Of a stretch of 64,000 bases of DNA, positions 46,781 to 57,942 are shown one piece after another. Below the pieces are notes generated by a model. That model did no database searches. It had not been told where the DNA came from and saw only the letters and a program-made list of their open reading frames with translations. Each line of letters starts with the position of its first letter. The stretch's first letter is position 1. The DNA comes from Cladorhizidae sp. MBARI D1340-BT2 (taxonomy: Eukaryota > Porifera > Demospongiae > Poecilosclerida > Cladorhizidae). The translations under genes were made by a program, and so were the position numbers. The DNA lies in contig JAQNBH010000002.1 of assembly GCA_028752905.1 (NCBI GenBank), positions 37,045,975 through 37,109,974 of the forward strand, written 5' to 3'.

Positions 46781-47844
46781 GTTGCCAGTTGCCAATGCCA
46801 ATAGATAGCGTTAAGCGTCGGGCACCTATTGACACGACTTCAAAGTTGTTGTTAGACTTACGTTGCAACATTTCAGATATATTTTAAGAAAAATGTTTCT
46901 ACTCCAGAAGGGGAGGAGAAGGATGAGCAGACACTGTACAAGGTGGCATCAATCATTCATAAAATCATCACTGTCACTACTCAGTGGACCACCAAATTCA
47001 TTCTTCAGTTAAAATCTGTCATGCATTTTTTGCTGATAATGAACATCAATGCAAGACATGCCATCCAGTCTCTCCCTAAATGTAGGTCACTTCACACCTA
47101 GTTAAGAGGTGCCGCAAAGTAACTCACTTTGCTGTCACTCTGTGTCTCCTCTCGAATATGATCCCCTAACAATGGCAATATCAACAGTTTAGTCATACAC
47201 TGCCAAACAACAAGTCAATGCATTTTAGCCTTCCTTGCCAGGGAGAAAGCCTGGTGGAAATTGCTCACAATGCTTCTTCTCTGTCGTTCAGGTAGGCATG
47301 TAGCTAGAACATAACACATTGAGGGATCAGCTTGTGACTTATCTTGAAGACCATCCCTACTGTCATGATGGTACTTGTCACTTAGAGAGTTCATTGCTGA
47401 ACCAATCATCACTTCGGGTTCTTATAACGTAGACACTTTCATATCCAACAAGTAATAAGTTAAGAAACTATAATTCATTGCTTCATACACTTTCATATCT
47501 GATAAGGAGCCGGTTAAGAAACTATTATTCGCTACTTTGGGGAACATATCATATGGCAGGCCAAGGTCACACTGATTAGCTCCATGTTGATTGGACCAGT
47601 TCCACTACATGGCTATTAATATAGTGGCAATGTTGATGACTTGAGCATCGTTTAGGTTCCAATGACATCCTCAAATTGTTTTCCTAATGATGTAAAACTC
47701 AGCTGAAGAGCAAGAGATGAGCGAAGGTGAAGTGGACTTTAGAAAACAAGGCCTGCATGGAGGAATTTTGTGGAGTAAAAAGTTTCAAACAAACAAGTAA
47801 CAGATGATGAAGAAGGGTGTACTAATATGGCTATCAGGGAATTG
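46781..47844. repeat. Large-repeat segment, copy 3 (modules A to E)
   Basis: Includes gcgtcgggcacctattgaca, gttgcaacatttcagatata, gccagggagaaagcctggtg (47238) and ccagttccactacatg (47598). Diverged from copy 1 by substitutions and indels. Confidence 0.8.
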
Positions 47845-48545
47845 ATGATGGAGTAGATTTTACTACCTAGCTCAACTGTGAGCTTACCAATTACTCTACT
47901 ACATTTACTAGTAAAGGTCAAATTACAGCCCTGGACAGTGAATTAATATGGATCCATATTTATGTTCCATATTTTTGCACAAATTTTAGAAAAAGTATTC
48001 CAAATTAGCATTTCATTGATGTTGCTATTAAGTAAAGTTTGTTTTATTCACTTCAGAGCTTCATCAGCCTTCGAGGTATGTCATGAATAATCTGCTGGTT
48101 AATGGGGAACATTCTTTATAATTATTTGTGAGGAACTTGTTTTTTATATGATTTTAATATTTGTTAACAAGCCTTTTGTGTTTCTTGTGTGTACCAAATA
48201 TTTATACATGTGAGTTCATAAATAAATGAATGTTGCTTATAATTACTTATATACATGTGTCCATTTTATGTGCCCTAAATATACAGGTGTTTCCTTGATA
48301 AACCTAAATTTACTCTCTACTATCTACTCACTATAATAGACATTACTATAATTATGTGTCTCTTACATTAGATACAATCACATGTTCTTCTTACATTTCA
48401 AAATGACATATCTCTATAATTACATTCATCAACTGTAATTACATGTGTACATTATAATAACATAATTAGATAACTACATGCATCCTATTAATCCCTTGCT
48501 TACATGTGTTCCGAATAAGGGAGAAAATATCCACAAATTTACTTT
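47845..48545. repeat. Large-repeat segment, copy 3 (modules F to I)
   Basis: Third copy of the block series at 35141 (cctagctcaactgtgagctt, gatgttgctattaagtaaag, atgttgcttataattactta). Unlike copies 1 and 2 it is not followed by a 34-bp array. Confidence 0.82.
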
Positions 48546-50129
48546 GGTTTGGTGAAATGTTGCCTGAAACATGCATTCCTACTGCAATCTTACAGTAAAT
48601 TCTATTTCATAAACAAAAAGATTTACAGCAATTCCAGTTGAGCAAAGCATTCTGGTAACTTACAGCAAAATTATCTATCCTGGAGCAGCTAATGTGAAAG
48701 AATTCAGAGCAATTCCAGGTAAGCGGCGATGTTTTTGTAGCATCCAAGTTAGATGTCTGTGTTGCTCCACTATTTCACTCTATACACCCGCAACAAAACC
48801 TAAAGAAAGTATTCAATCCTGCAGCACAAGTTTTAAAGTTAGAAAGAATTCAGAGCCAATCAAGGTAGGATTACATTCCTGAGTATGATCACTATATCAC
48901 TCTCTCTGTGGAACAAAACTTACGGTAAAGAAATCTATCCTGGAGCACAAATTCTCAAGCAAGAAAGAATTCGGAGCACATCTAGGCAAGCATATATTCA
49001 TCTGTAGCCTTACTGTATCACTCTGTTTATGAAATAAAATTACAGTAAAGAAATCTATCCTGGATAATGTGAGAAAGAATTCAGAGTGTGTATCTGGATA
49101 AGCATACATCACTCTGCAGTTTCACATTATAAAATAACAGCAAAGCAATCTATGCTGGAGCAACTACTTCTAGAGTGAGAAAGAATTCAGAGCACATCTA
49201 GGCAAGCATAATTTCCTGTGTATCATCTGACAAAATGTTAAGAAAATGAAGTTTCCATTGAGCAAAGAATTTTAGGTACGTAAGCATAACTATTTCTCTC
49301 TTTGTGCCTGCAACAAAACTTACAGTAAAGAAATCTATCTTTGAGCAGCCACTTTTGTCCAGAGCAAAATGATTTAGAGGTAAGCATAGATTACCCTGTC
49401 AATGACGGCAAAGAATTTACAGTTATTCCAGGTAAATCAAGTTGCCTGTATAGAATTACTATTTCACTGTATGCATGATTTTTTTTTACTGCAACGCAAT
49501 CTATGAAAAAATACTTTCTCTAAAGAGAAAAAAATCAAAGCATTTATTGGATGCCTGTGTAGCATCAATATTCTTGAATAAAAATTACAGCTAAGATATC
49601 TATACTGGAACCATTTTTAGCAGTGAAACAATTCCAGGTGTAAGCATATTTTATTGTAGCAACACTCTGCAACATCGTTTTCAAGATTTAAGAGATTCAG
49701 TATAATTTAATGCATATACAGATCTCTGGGTAGCATTCTTTCCCCCTATGCCTGCATGGATGGTTCACTCAAGTGCAGCAACTACCTTTTTCAAGATCGA
49801 AGAGATTTGTAGAAATGCTAGTTAAACATAGATGGTTAACTATGTTCTTCTATGCCTGCAATAAAATGATATCAAAGTTGGAGAAACTATTCTTCAAGAA
49901 TGATAGGATTCCAAGCAATTCCTGATAACTATACATGATCAGTTTGTCACTGTATGGCCTACAACCATACTAACAGGAAGAAATCTATCCTGCAAACAAC
50001 AAATTTCTCAAGAGAAAAAGAATTCAGTGTAATGCCAGATGCATGTGTAGTAAGTGATTGGTACCATTTAACAACCGTCATGGTTAATTATGGAACTAAT
50101 ATGTATGCCCAATTATATAGCATTAGCAT
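48546..50129 (+). repeat. Degenerate module of about 110 bp, block 5
   Basis: The longest run, about 12-14 diverged copies. Donor-like phrases (ccaggtaagc, tctaggcaagcata, gaggtaagcatag) recur near 48717, 48984, 49200, 49280, 49380, 49430 and 49630. Confidence 0.85.
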
Positions 50130-51180
50130 CGGGTACTTATTGAAAGTTGTTGTTTTAATGCACTGCATTGTTCCAAATTTCTATTTAGAAAAAGTTTTCC
50201 AGGAGAGAAGATGCCAGGGAGAAAGTGTGGTGATAGTTCCTTGCAATGTTCATTCTTAGTCATTCAGGTAAGAATGTAGCTAGAACATAACACATTGAAG
50301 GAGCACTTGTTACTTACCTTGAAGACCATCCTACACTGATGATGGTTCCTGTCACTTAGAGAGTTCATTGCAGAACTATTCATAAGTTCTGGTTCTTAGA
50401 ATGCAGAAACTTACATACCTGATGATGAGTATGAATTTATTAGCATGATTGAAGCTCTAGTCTTCATCAGGAATGTTAAGGTCAAGTTATAATTTTGTTA
50501 GACCTAGTACCTCAAGAAACTATAATTCACATCTTCAAGTAACCACTTCAAAGTCCCAAGTTAGGCTGATAAGCTCTGTGTTGCACTGCACATTCTTCCC
50601 CACAATATTGGGCCAGTTCCACTACATGGGCATTAAAATATTAACCAAGCTTAGTTTTGGTTCCAATTAAAATCCTCAAATTGTTGACCCAAAAGTGTAC
50701 GACTCAACTGATCAGTAGGTGATAAGATGAAGTAGATTACAGAAAACAAGACGTCCATAAAATAATTGTGGATTAAAAAGTTTCAAGTAAAAGACGATGA
50801 TGAACAATCGTATTTTCACTAATGAGGCTATGAGAAAGATGGAGGAGCTTTTACTACCTAGCTCAAATGTAAGCATGCCAAATACTCTATATAGTAGCAA
50901 CAGGGCCAATTACAGCCCTACACATGAACTTAGTATATATACATGTCATATTTATGCTTTAAAGAGGTTTGCATAAATTGTAAAATAACTTAGAACAATA
51001 CTTACAAAGAAGCACTTCATTGATGTTGCTATTAGGTAAGGTATCTTTCACTGTAGGTTCTGTCAGCCTTCGAGGTCTGTCATGAATAATGTTGGAGGAA
51101 CATCCTCTATATTTAGGAAGAACTAGGTATTTATATGATTTAAAAATTGCTCAGTATCTTTTGTTTTTCTTGTGTGTACC
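50130..51180. repeat. Large-repeat segment, copy 4 (modules A to H), truncated
   Basis: Contains A (tcgggtacttattgaaagtt), C (gccagggagaaagtgtggtg), D, E (ccagttccactacatggg), F (cctagctcaaatgtaagcat), G (gatgttgctattaggtaagg) and H (ttcttgtgtgtacc). It stops exactly where the LTR begins at 51181, so module I is cut off. Confidence 0.82.
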
Positions 51181-51604
51181 TGTTGGAGGGTTAACTGCCT
51201 AAACCTTCAACTTGGTAACTAATACTGCCACCAGAATAATGTTACTTGCTGTTTAGTGATCCTTCCCTGTTCCAGAGTAATTTAGGAAGTTCATAAGACA
51301 AGAATCACATAAGCATTCACATAACAAGACTGCACACTACTGGGCCATCAGGGTTTAAATATCCTGATGGTCCTGACAACACAGTAAACAGGATATCACA
51401 CCATAATATTACAATACATGCACAGAACTCAAATACATGTATACAGATAACAGGTAGGTCTACATAAGCTAACATAAGTTCAGGGTGTCATAAACTTAGT
51501 AACCAATTAGGCATGTCAGCCATTAGTACCTGCATCTGCCTCTATCTAATGAGTTTTAGCAGTCAAGGCCAGTCAGGGCCGGTATAGAGGTGGTGCCCTC
51601 GACA
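51181..51604 (-). repeat. 3' LTR of the gypsy-like element
   Basis: 424 bp. On the minus strand it starts TGTCGAGGGC and ends CCTCCAACA. It directly follows a polypurine tract. The left border interrupts module H of the large repeat at 51180. Confidence 0.75.
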
Positions 51605-51617
51605 TTTCCCCTTCCTT
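51605..51617 (-). other. Polypurine tract
   Basis: AAGGAAGGGGAAA on the minus strand, immediately before the LTR start TGTCG: the expected plus-strand primer position. Confidence 0.75.
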
Positions 51618-51779
51618 AAGTTGAACTCCTCCTCTTCCAGGCAAGAGTCCTCCATTGAGTTCCGAATCCTTGGTGTTCTTTGTTTTCGATGTTGTTGAGG
51701 CTGTACCCATCTCTCCCCCCGGTAAGGTATCATCCTCCTCCGGCCAGCACTGACATGATAAGCCATCTGCATTCTGGTA

Positions 51780-52258
51780 GTGAATTCCTGGGCGGTACTC
51801 TATCTCATACTAATATGCCTGTAAGGCCAATGCCTACCTCATGAGACGACCGTTAAGTTTGTGAGAATCTGAGAGAGCCGTCAAAGCACAGTGGTCTGTG
51901 ATGACCGTGAATTTCTGCCCCAGTAGATGGATGGTATAGTGGCCACTGCTTTGATGATCGCGAGACATTCTAGCTCACTTGCAGCGTAATTCCTCTCGGC
52001 AGCTGTTAGATGCTTGGAATAGTTGGCGACAGGGAATTCTTCTCCTTCTCTTTCCTGGGTAACGTAAGCGTATGCTCGTTACACAACACATGGATAAGAT
52101 GGTTAAATGACATAGATTGTCTAGCATTCCATTCTAAAGAACAGGAGGCACCCTTTTTCTAAGCATCAAACAAGGGCCCAGCACACCTATCGAAATCAGG
52201 GATGAACCTCCGATAATAGCCGGCGGTACCCAGGAATGCTCTCAACCCATTTTGGTTC
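51780..52258 (-). pseudogene. RNase H domain, degraded
   Basis: Follows RT on the minus strand. Fragments such as GYYRRFIPDFD (connection), then FPVANYSKHLTAAERNYAAS and ELECLAIIKAV are typical of gypsy RNase H. Frames shift several times and stops interrupt it. Confidence 0.7.
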
Positions 52259-52930
52259 TTAGGCCTTTGAGCTCAATGCCTTCATTCTTGCTTCAGGAAT
52301 GCTAACTAGCCCATTCCCTATCACGTGTCCCAAGTACTCTAAGGATCTAACACCCCACACACATTTATTGGGCTTGGCCGTCAATCCGGCTTCTCTCAGG
52401 GCCTCTAACACACCTCTGATGTGTTCCAGATGTTTCTCCCAAGAGGAGGAATAGATTACAACATCTTCAACGTAGACTGAGCTGAATTCAGATTGTTGGG
52501 CAAGAGTGTTCTGCATGCACCTTTGGAAGGTAGCCGGGGCATTCATAAGTCCAAAGGGCATTCTGGTGAATGCAAATTTACCCCAGGAGCAAAATGCTGT
52601 CTTGTCCTGGCTATCCCTATCCAAGGTGACCTGATAGAACCCTTTATTCATGTCCACTTTTGTCAGCCATGTTGCTTCAGCAACGTTATCTAGGAGATCA
52701 TGCACCATGGGCATCTGAAATGGATCTGCCCGGGTTATGCTATTCAATCTCCTATAGTCTATACATTGTCTGATGGCATTTGTCCATCTTTTGCAGACAG
52801 GCACCATGGGCATGCACTTTTACTGGGTACGAGGATACCTTCCCTTGCTAACTGTTGGATTTCCTCCTTTAGGTCTTCCCTCCAACCTGGCGCTATCCTA
52901 TAAGGAACGGAGTGCACAGGTGGGGAATCA
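52259..52930 (-). pseudogene. Reverse transcriptase domain, altered active site
   Basis: A 184-codon open frame (52813-52259) contains CIDYRRLNSITRADPFQMP, WLTKVDMNKGFYQVTL, FAFTRMPFGLMNAPATFQRC and YVEDVVIYSS, then GLTAKPNKCVWG and LEYLGHVI. The catalytic Y-x-D-D is YVED, so the first Asp of the pair is Glu. The region between 52813 and 52931 is frameshifted. Confidence 0.92.
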
Positions 52931-53350
52931 TCAGATTACATGAGCTACTCCCTTTACTGAACCCAATTCAGTTGTGACCACATCACTAAATTCATCAAGG
53001 ATGGCTTGTAGCTGGGCCTTCTGCACCACTGACAAAACAGGGTCACTCATCTTCACCTTACCTATTGGCTCAGTGGTTCTCTCAGTGGTTCTCTCGCTCT
53101 CTTCCGTAACCACCACCCGAAACAGGTTATTTACAGGAGTCTTCCATACCTTGAGCCTATTAATGTGAACACTTATTAGACTTCTTCCCAGGGACAGCTA
53201 TTCTGTAGTTGCAACCAGATATGGACCCTACCAAATACAGTGCAACTTCCCGGTGAGGCCTGGGGTGTGACACAAGACCATGTCAACTAGCTCGTAGCTC
53301 CTAGGTTTAGCGCTCATATCATAGGCAGCCTTGGATTTCAACTTGTAAGC
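52931..53350 (-). pseudogene. Integrase GPY/F module joined to RT leader
   Basis: Reads GKLHCIW, a stop, then GPYLVATTE, a stop, then LISVHINRLKVWKTPVNNLF and RVVVTEESER in one frame. It continues into SVVQKAQLQAILDEFSDVVT, which is the segment that precedes RT in gypsy polyproteins. This frame-continuous join is the direct evidence for IN-before-RT order. Confidence 0.75.
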
Positions 53351-53354
53351 CTCC

Positions 53355-54643
53355 TCATTTGCATGAGCCACCTTGTGTAACTTGGTTAGGGTTTCCTTGA
53401 GCTCGGCTACTGGAGGTAGAATAACTTAGGTCACCTTTTACCCATTCCGATTTCATAGCTTCCAGGGGGCCGCACATGCTCTGCCCGTGGACTAGCTTGT
53501 ATGGGGGAAAGCCTGTGGCTGCATGGGTGTCACAGGGTGACACTTCACTCACCCGACCACTTAGCTAGAGCATAACAAGTGACTATGTAGTTATGCCATG
53601 AATATGATTAGTAAACCCACTGAACAGTGCACACATTATGTCATTATAAGGCTAGTGAACTGCGTGTTAGGATGTCTGAATTCCGGTCTATGCTGTGATG
53701 CTTTCTGCGTGTGAGTTCTCAATATTCAATTAAACTATTGTTATTCTCGGGTTCTGGGGGTAAGAACCAGACTGGTGGCAGCAATACCGAACGAACCTGA
53801 ACTGTGTGTCAGCACTTCCGCTCTGAAAGGCAGTGACCATGACAATGAGGCAAAGCCCTGCAAACTAAGAGGCAATACTTAAAGCAATTTGTCCCACATT
53901 TCTGAGCTATCATCAAATTTCCTTAGTTAACATACCCTTCAACGTTGCGTGCCATCTCTCTAGTGCCCCATTTGTTTGAAGATGATAGGCTGTTGTTTTC
54001 AGCTTCTTAATGTTTAACAGCTGGCATGTTTTGGTAACAACCCTTCTCATAAACTGAGAGCCCTGGTCTGATAACAGTTCATTGGGAATACTACTATGTT
54101 TAATTACCTCCATTAACCCTTCGGCTACAGATAGAGCATCGATTTTTTTAGGGCCACAGCATAGGGATACCTTGTTCCGAGAAACATGACAGTTAATATG
54201 TAACGGTAACCTCTTGCTGTTCTATTTAGAGGGCCCACTAAATCCCAAGTCATTCTTTGGTATGGTACTGTGATAATGGGTGTTTGCACCATGGGCACTT
54301 TCGGGTTCAGCTGCCTTCCTGCCCTCTGACTCTCGGCACAGGTGCTACAATAAGCCCTTATGTCCTTCCTAAGCCCAGGCCATGTAAAATGTTGGGACAA
54401 ACTATCAACCATTTTGTTGTAGGTGAAGTTTCAACCTATCAACCCTCTATGGCCTACTTCCAACACCTCCCTTCTCCTGCAAGAGGGAATGACCACTCTG
54501 GTCCATTCTCTCCCAGGTTCTGATAATTTGACGTGCGTCAAAACTCCTTCTTCATAAAGATGCCCATCCTTATGACTCTCAGCATTCTTCCTTGCCTCAG
54601 TCAAGCTATCATCTGCCTTCTGCTGTGTTATCAGCATATCCAC
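53355..54643 (-). pseudogene. Integrase of the gypsy-like element, interrupted
   Basis: On the minus strand: helical linker (ITQQKADDSLTEARKNAESH), zinc-binding region (FTWPGLRKDIRAYCSTCAES), catalytic core with WDLVGPL (first Asp), LLSDQGSQF (second Asp) and HLQTNGALERWH (Glu, 35 residues after the second Asp). Then a C-terminal part with CDTHAATGFPPYKLVHGQS. Between TLKGML (53925) and the C-terminal part, about 325 bp of foreign sequence (53551-53878) break the gene. Confidence 0.88.
53551..53878 (+). mobile_element. LTR-like insertion within the integrase
   Basis: Foreign sequence between two integrase halves. It includes attcaattaaactattgtta, then ctcgggttctgggggtaaga, then ccagac followed by TGGTGGCAGC, which looks like an LTR end plus a tRNA primer-binding site on the + strand. 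Clear target duplications are not visible, and a few integrase residues are missing, so a deletion accompanied it. Confidence 0.35.
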
Positions 54644-54960
54644 TTCCTCCTACACCTTACCAAGGGTGGGGAGTCGGTGGTCACTACAACTTTCTCCCTC
54701 TAACACCTCTGAAAGTCTTCCTTCCTATTCTAAGACATCTTCCTCCACCTCTTTGCTTGTGCTACCTTCTGTGCTTGTTCCTTCCTCCTCTAAGGCTGAA
54801 TTATCTTTCTCCACTACATTGCTTGCTCTACCTTCCTCCCCCACATCACTTGCGCTACCTTCCTCTCCCAGAGTACTGGTGCAAGAACTCGCTTCCCCAG
54901 GTAAATCAGCTAGTTCTATCTCTAAATTAGGTAACTGGGTGTCAGACCCAACAGGGGGGC
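54644..54960 (-). pseudogene. Acidic Ser/Glu-rich linker before integrase
   Basis: On the minus strand it is rich in Glu, Ser and Gly (e.g. EASSCTSTLGEEGSASDVG), with internal short repeats and one stop. It probably belongs to the polyprotein of the same element; no protease motif seen. Confidence 0.45.
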
Positions 54961-55460
54961 TCTTGTACTGTATTAGCTGTGTTCATGTGCTTCTAGTCTT
55001 TCTCACCTGAGTACAATATTAGCTGTGTCAATTTCTTTGTCTTAGGCTTGGGTTTGGGTATATATATCCAAAATGGGGTGGGTACCTTGCTGACCTAGGA
55101 CCCTCATTCACTTCCATTTCATCTGCTTGTTAGATATTAATTTCACTTGAATTTGTTTTCTCTTCTCTTCTCTTTCTACTATATACCACCAAGTATTAAT
55201 TATTCTTATATAGCCAGCAATAGGGCATACTATTGCACCTCTCACATTACTCCCAATTCATCAAGTGTTGTGGTATATATATTATAGGAAAAAACACATT
55301 CTATGAATTCTCATTGACAACTGACCATGAATTTCATATCTTGCCAAATAACTCACTATATATTTAGAGATGCACTACATTATATATTTGTAGACAAGCT
55401 GATTGATTACTCTTAATATTTTACAGGCTTCTGTCTTTGCATTGCTGGCAATTCCATTCT
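54961..55460. other. Spacer, no gene seen
   Basis: AT-rich sequence with a short repeated phrase (gta(c/t)a(g/a)tattagctgtgt) near 54970 and 55015. It separates the two minus-strand elements. Confidence 0.5.
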
Positions 55461-55880
55461 TCATGTAAGTTTGCAATGGCTTGAAGGAATGTTAGCACAA
55501 AATTGATCGAACCATTCCTTACATGAACAGCACTGTGCAACCGTAAGGGCAGGGTCATGGGGCTGCCTACTTATGCAGATAAGTGGTATTCTTTCGTCCA
55601 ACCTCTTGTACGTCACATTCCATCTCAGACCTTCCAATGCGAAAGGTAGTAATATTCGTTTTTGGAAGGACATTGCTATATAGATGGTGTCGCATCCTGC
55701 TCTGGTCAAAGGTGATGAGTGATGGATTATTCCGACTCCATAGAGCTGTTGCAATTGCAATAGCAAATAACCCAGACTCATTGCCTCCAGCCTGTCTCTG
55801 TATTTTAGGTTTCTCAATGATAAGGTAAGTTCCAGCATAATGCTCCATCCAGGCATGGCTTTTCAGCGTGTCCAATTCTG
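55461..55880 (-). pseudogene. Ulp1-like (C48) protease, C-terminal half, plus CxxC segment
   Basis: Reads HYAGTYLIIEKPKIQRQAGG, NESGLFAIAIATALW, then in another frame CDTIYIAMSFQKRIL. It ends QCCSCKEWFDQFCANIPSS, a PHD-like zinc segment. The family catalytic motif is QxGGxDCG; here it is QAGGNESG, so the nucleophilic Cys is Ser. There is a frameshift between the protease and Cys-rich parts. Confidence 0.75.
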
Positions 55881-56039
55881 GATCAATAATAAGAACAGAT
55901 ATAATAATGCATTAGGCATGTATTAAGGTGTAATATCAAATATTACTGTACATAGTCCTCAATTCCATTCACTTGACTCGAAGAAACATGTCAATAACAA
56001 ATTAAAAAATCACTGGATTTTGGTTGATATAGTTTAAAC

Positions 56040-57006
56040 ATAATGACTAACTGGTTCTGGTAGGGAGGCTGTCATATAACAACACTGTGCCCTTGGATGC
56101 TCCTACATTTGAAGAAAAATCCAGTGGCCGCCAGTATTCATGATCTGCACATAATTCTCTACTGGAGTTCCAGTAAGTGAGCATCGGCTGCCTGGTGCCA
56201 AATATTAAACTGGCTGAAGGCCACTCATCTTTGGAAACTGTACATGAAGTAGGGCCTGTGCTTCATTTATGTGGTGTCATCCAAACATGCTCCAGATTGG
56301 AGAGTTATGAGAAAGTCTCTTGGTAAACTCTCTGTAGCTGACAACCTGTTGGCACGGTAGGCATATGCCATTTACCCTCAGTACAGTCTGGGTCGCACCA
56401 GTCACAAAACAATCTGTCTCAGTCTGTGAAGATTCCGTGGAAATGCACATCTTTTCTGGTTGTCATTGGTCCTGGTCCACAGTGTGGGTGGATGGTTGGA
56501 CTGGAGGTAGAATGATTGTGCTCTGTTTCTCAGTATAGGGTTTGTTGAGACGTAGGCTAAGAGTTGACACCACACCAAGGTTTGCTGTGCACTGCCTCTT
56601 CCTTGGTGGACTCTTCTCTGCAATATTCATGGCCAGATTCACAGTGGCTTCCTGGATACTAGTACCACAATCAAAGTCACAATCCAGGTATTGTAGGTCA
56701 GAGGGAGGGAGGGGTAAGCTTGTCTGCAAGCTTGCATAGCCACTCTCAGTTGTAGGTATTTGTTGGGACACATCACCTACAAGATTGTCTTGAAGCATAG
56801 TTTCATGACCTGGTATACTACGGGTCAAGTAAGGCTTTAGGTGTCCTGAATTGACCTTGCTTTTCATGGCATTGCCATTACTATCCTGACAGGCAGAGGC
56901 CCATAGAAGTGATGTCAATTATTTTGTAAGGCCCCAACCAGTCTTGTGATTAACCTGTCACCTTTCCTTGATGCTTTTCGTACATTCCTCTTCAAGACAT
57001 GGTCAT
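56040..57006 (-). pseudogene. GPY/F module, linker and Ulp1 N-terminal half
   Basis: Acceptor CTGCAG at 57007. It encodes DDHVLKRNVRKASRKGDRLI, then TRLVG, with a one-base shift before PYKIIDITS (GPY/F module), and NSGHLKPYL. A 100-residue Ser/Pro linker follows, then after a frame change INEAQALLHVQFPKMSGLQ, VENYVQIMNTGGHWIFLQM (the His of the protease) and LLYDSLP (the Asp). Stops and shifts are present near 56460 and 56190. Confidence 0.75.
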
Positions 57007-57202
57007 CTGCAGCAAACAACAAATGAACATGTGCATATCTTTAAGCCAAAACTTATGTCTGCAATTTATTAAGAACATAAAATGGATTGGAAATATGCAA
57101 GATGTCTTTTATTGAAACTCAACAATTAACTGCCCTTCCTCTCTGTATCTCACACAAGAGCACCATAAATATTGGTCAGATCAATCATCACCCTTAGCAT
57201 AC

Positions 57203-57401
57203 CTATTGTAAACTGGAAGCGTTTTAAGCCTTTCTTTTGCTTGGAATAAAAATACAACTTGTGTTTGGCCTTGGCTTCTTCAATTTTTCCTCGTACCTTT
57301 TCATCCAGGGCCTGCACCTGTTCATCCAGGGCCTGTACTTGTTCATCCAGGGCCTGCACCTGTTCATCCAGGGCCTGTACCTGTTCATCCAGGGCCTGTA
57401 C
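57203..57401 (-). CDS. Ginger-like exon with five heptad repeats
   Basis: A 199-nt exon (acceptor TTCACTTAG, donor GTATGC). It starts with five tandem 21-bp units, each encoding VQALDEQ (the last is VQALDEK), followed by VRGKIEEAKAKHKLYFYSKQ, KKGLKRFQFTIG. The second part is the usual basic region before a GPY/F module. The repeats are perfect heptads and could form a coiled coil. Confidence 0.8.
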
Positions 57402-57537
57402 CTAAGTGAATACAGAAGTATAATAAAAAGAGTTTATGCGGATCATTTTACATGCAGTAATTTCATTCACAAATAAAATATGCACAGCGAATTAGTCATA
57501 TTTGGTTAATTATAGTCTGCCACTAGATAATCTTTAC

Positions 57538-57739
57538 CTTTTCTACACAATCTTCCAAGTCTGTTTTAATCTCTTCAGGAGACATGTCAGTGTGTATATT
57601 CACATACTGTAACTCTTCTTCATAATTATGTTCTGCTATGGCACCCCAAGCTGTGCGATAGAACATCAGTACAAAAGGCTGCTGTTTTGTTGATGATTGT
57701 ATGCTAGTGTTGATGCCATAAGTGGTAGGGAGCACAAAT
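57538..57739 (-). CDS. Ginger-like exon: integrase core end
   Basis: Acceptor ATCTTAG, donor GTAAAG. It encodes FVLPTTYGINTSIQSSTKQQ, then PFVLMFYRTAWGA, the integrase region after the catalytic Glu (typical ST-x-PF-x-L-x-YGR pattern). It then gives an acidic helix ending EDCVEK. Confidence 0.82.
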
Positions 57740-57942
57740 CTAAGATATCACCAAAATGCAAAGCATGAGAAGAACTAAAGACATGTACATAGTAAGCCTA
57801 TACACCAACCAACAGTTACAATTGCTATATTGGAACTCTAGGTCATAGGATGGATTACAAAATCCATCCAGTAATAGCAAGCTGCTACAACAGATACACT
57901 GACCACCACTGATGCATAGCAGCTTAAAATATAGTAACTTAC

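Larger units (their letters stand above)
51181..54960 (-). mobile_element. Ty3/gypsy-like LTR retroelement, 5'-truncated, IN before RT
   Basis: On the minus strand the order is acidic linker, integrase, reverse transcriptase, RNase H, polypurine tract, 3' LTR. No second LTR or gag is seen to the right, so the 5' part is lost. Integrase upstream of reverse transcriptase is unusual for Ty3/gypsy and matches the Gmr1-like group as I know it from the literature. The coding region has stops and frameshifts, and the RT active site is altered. Confidence 0.82.
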
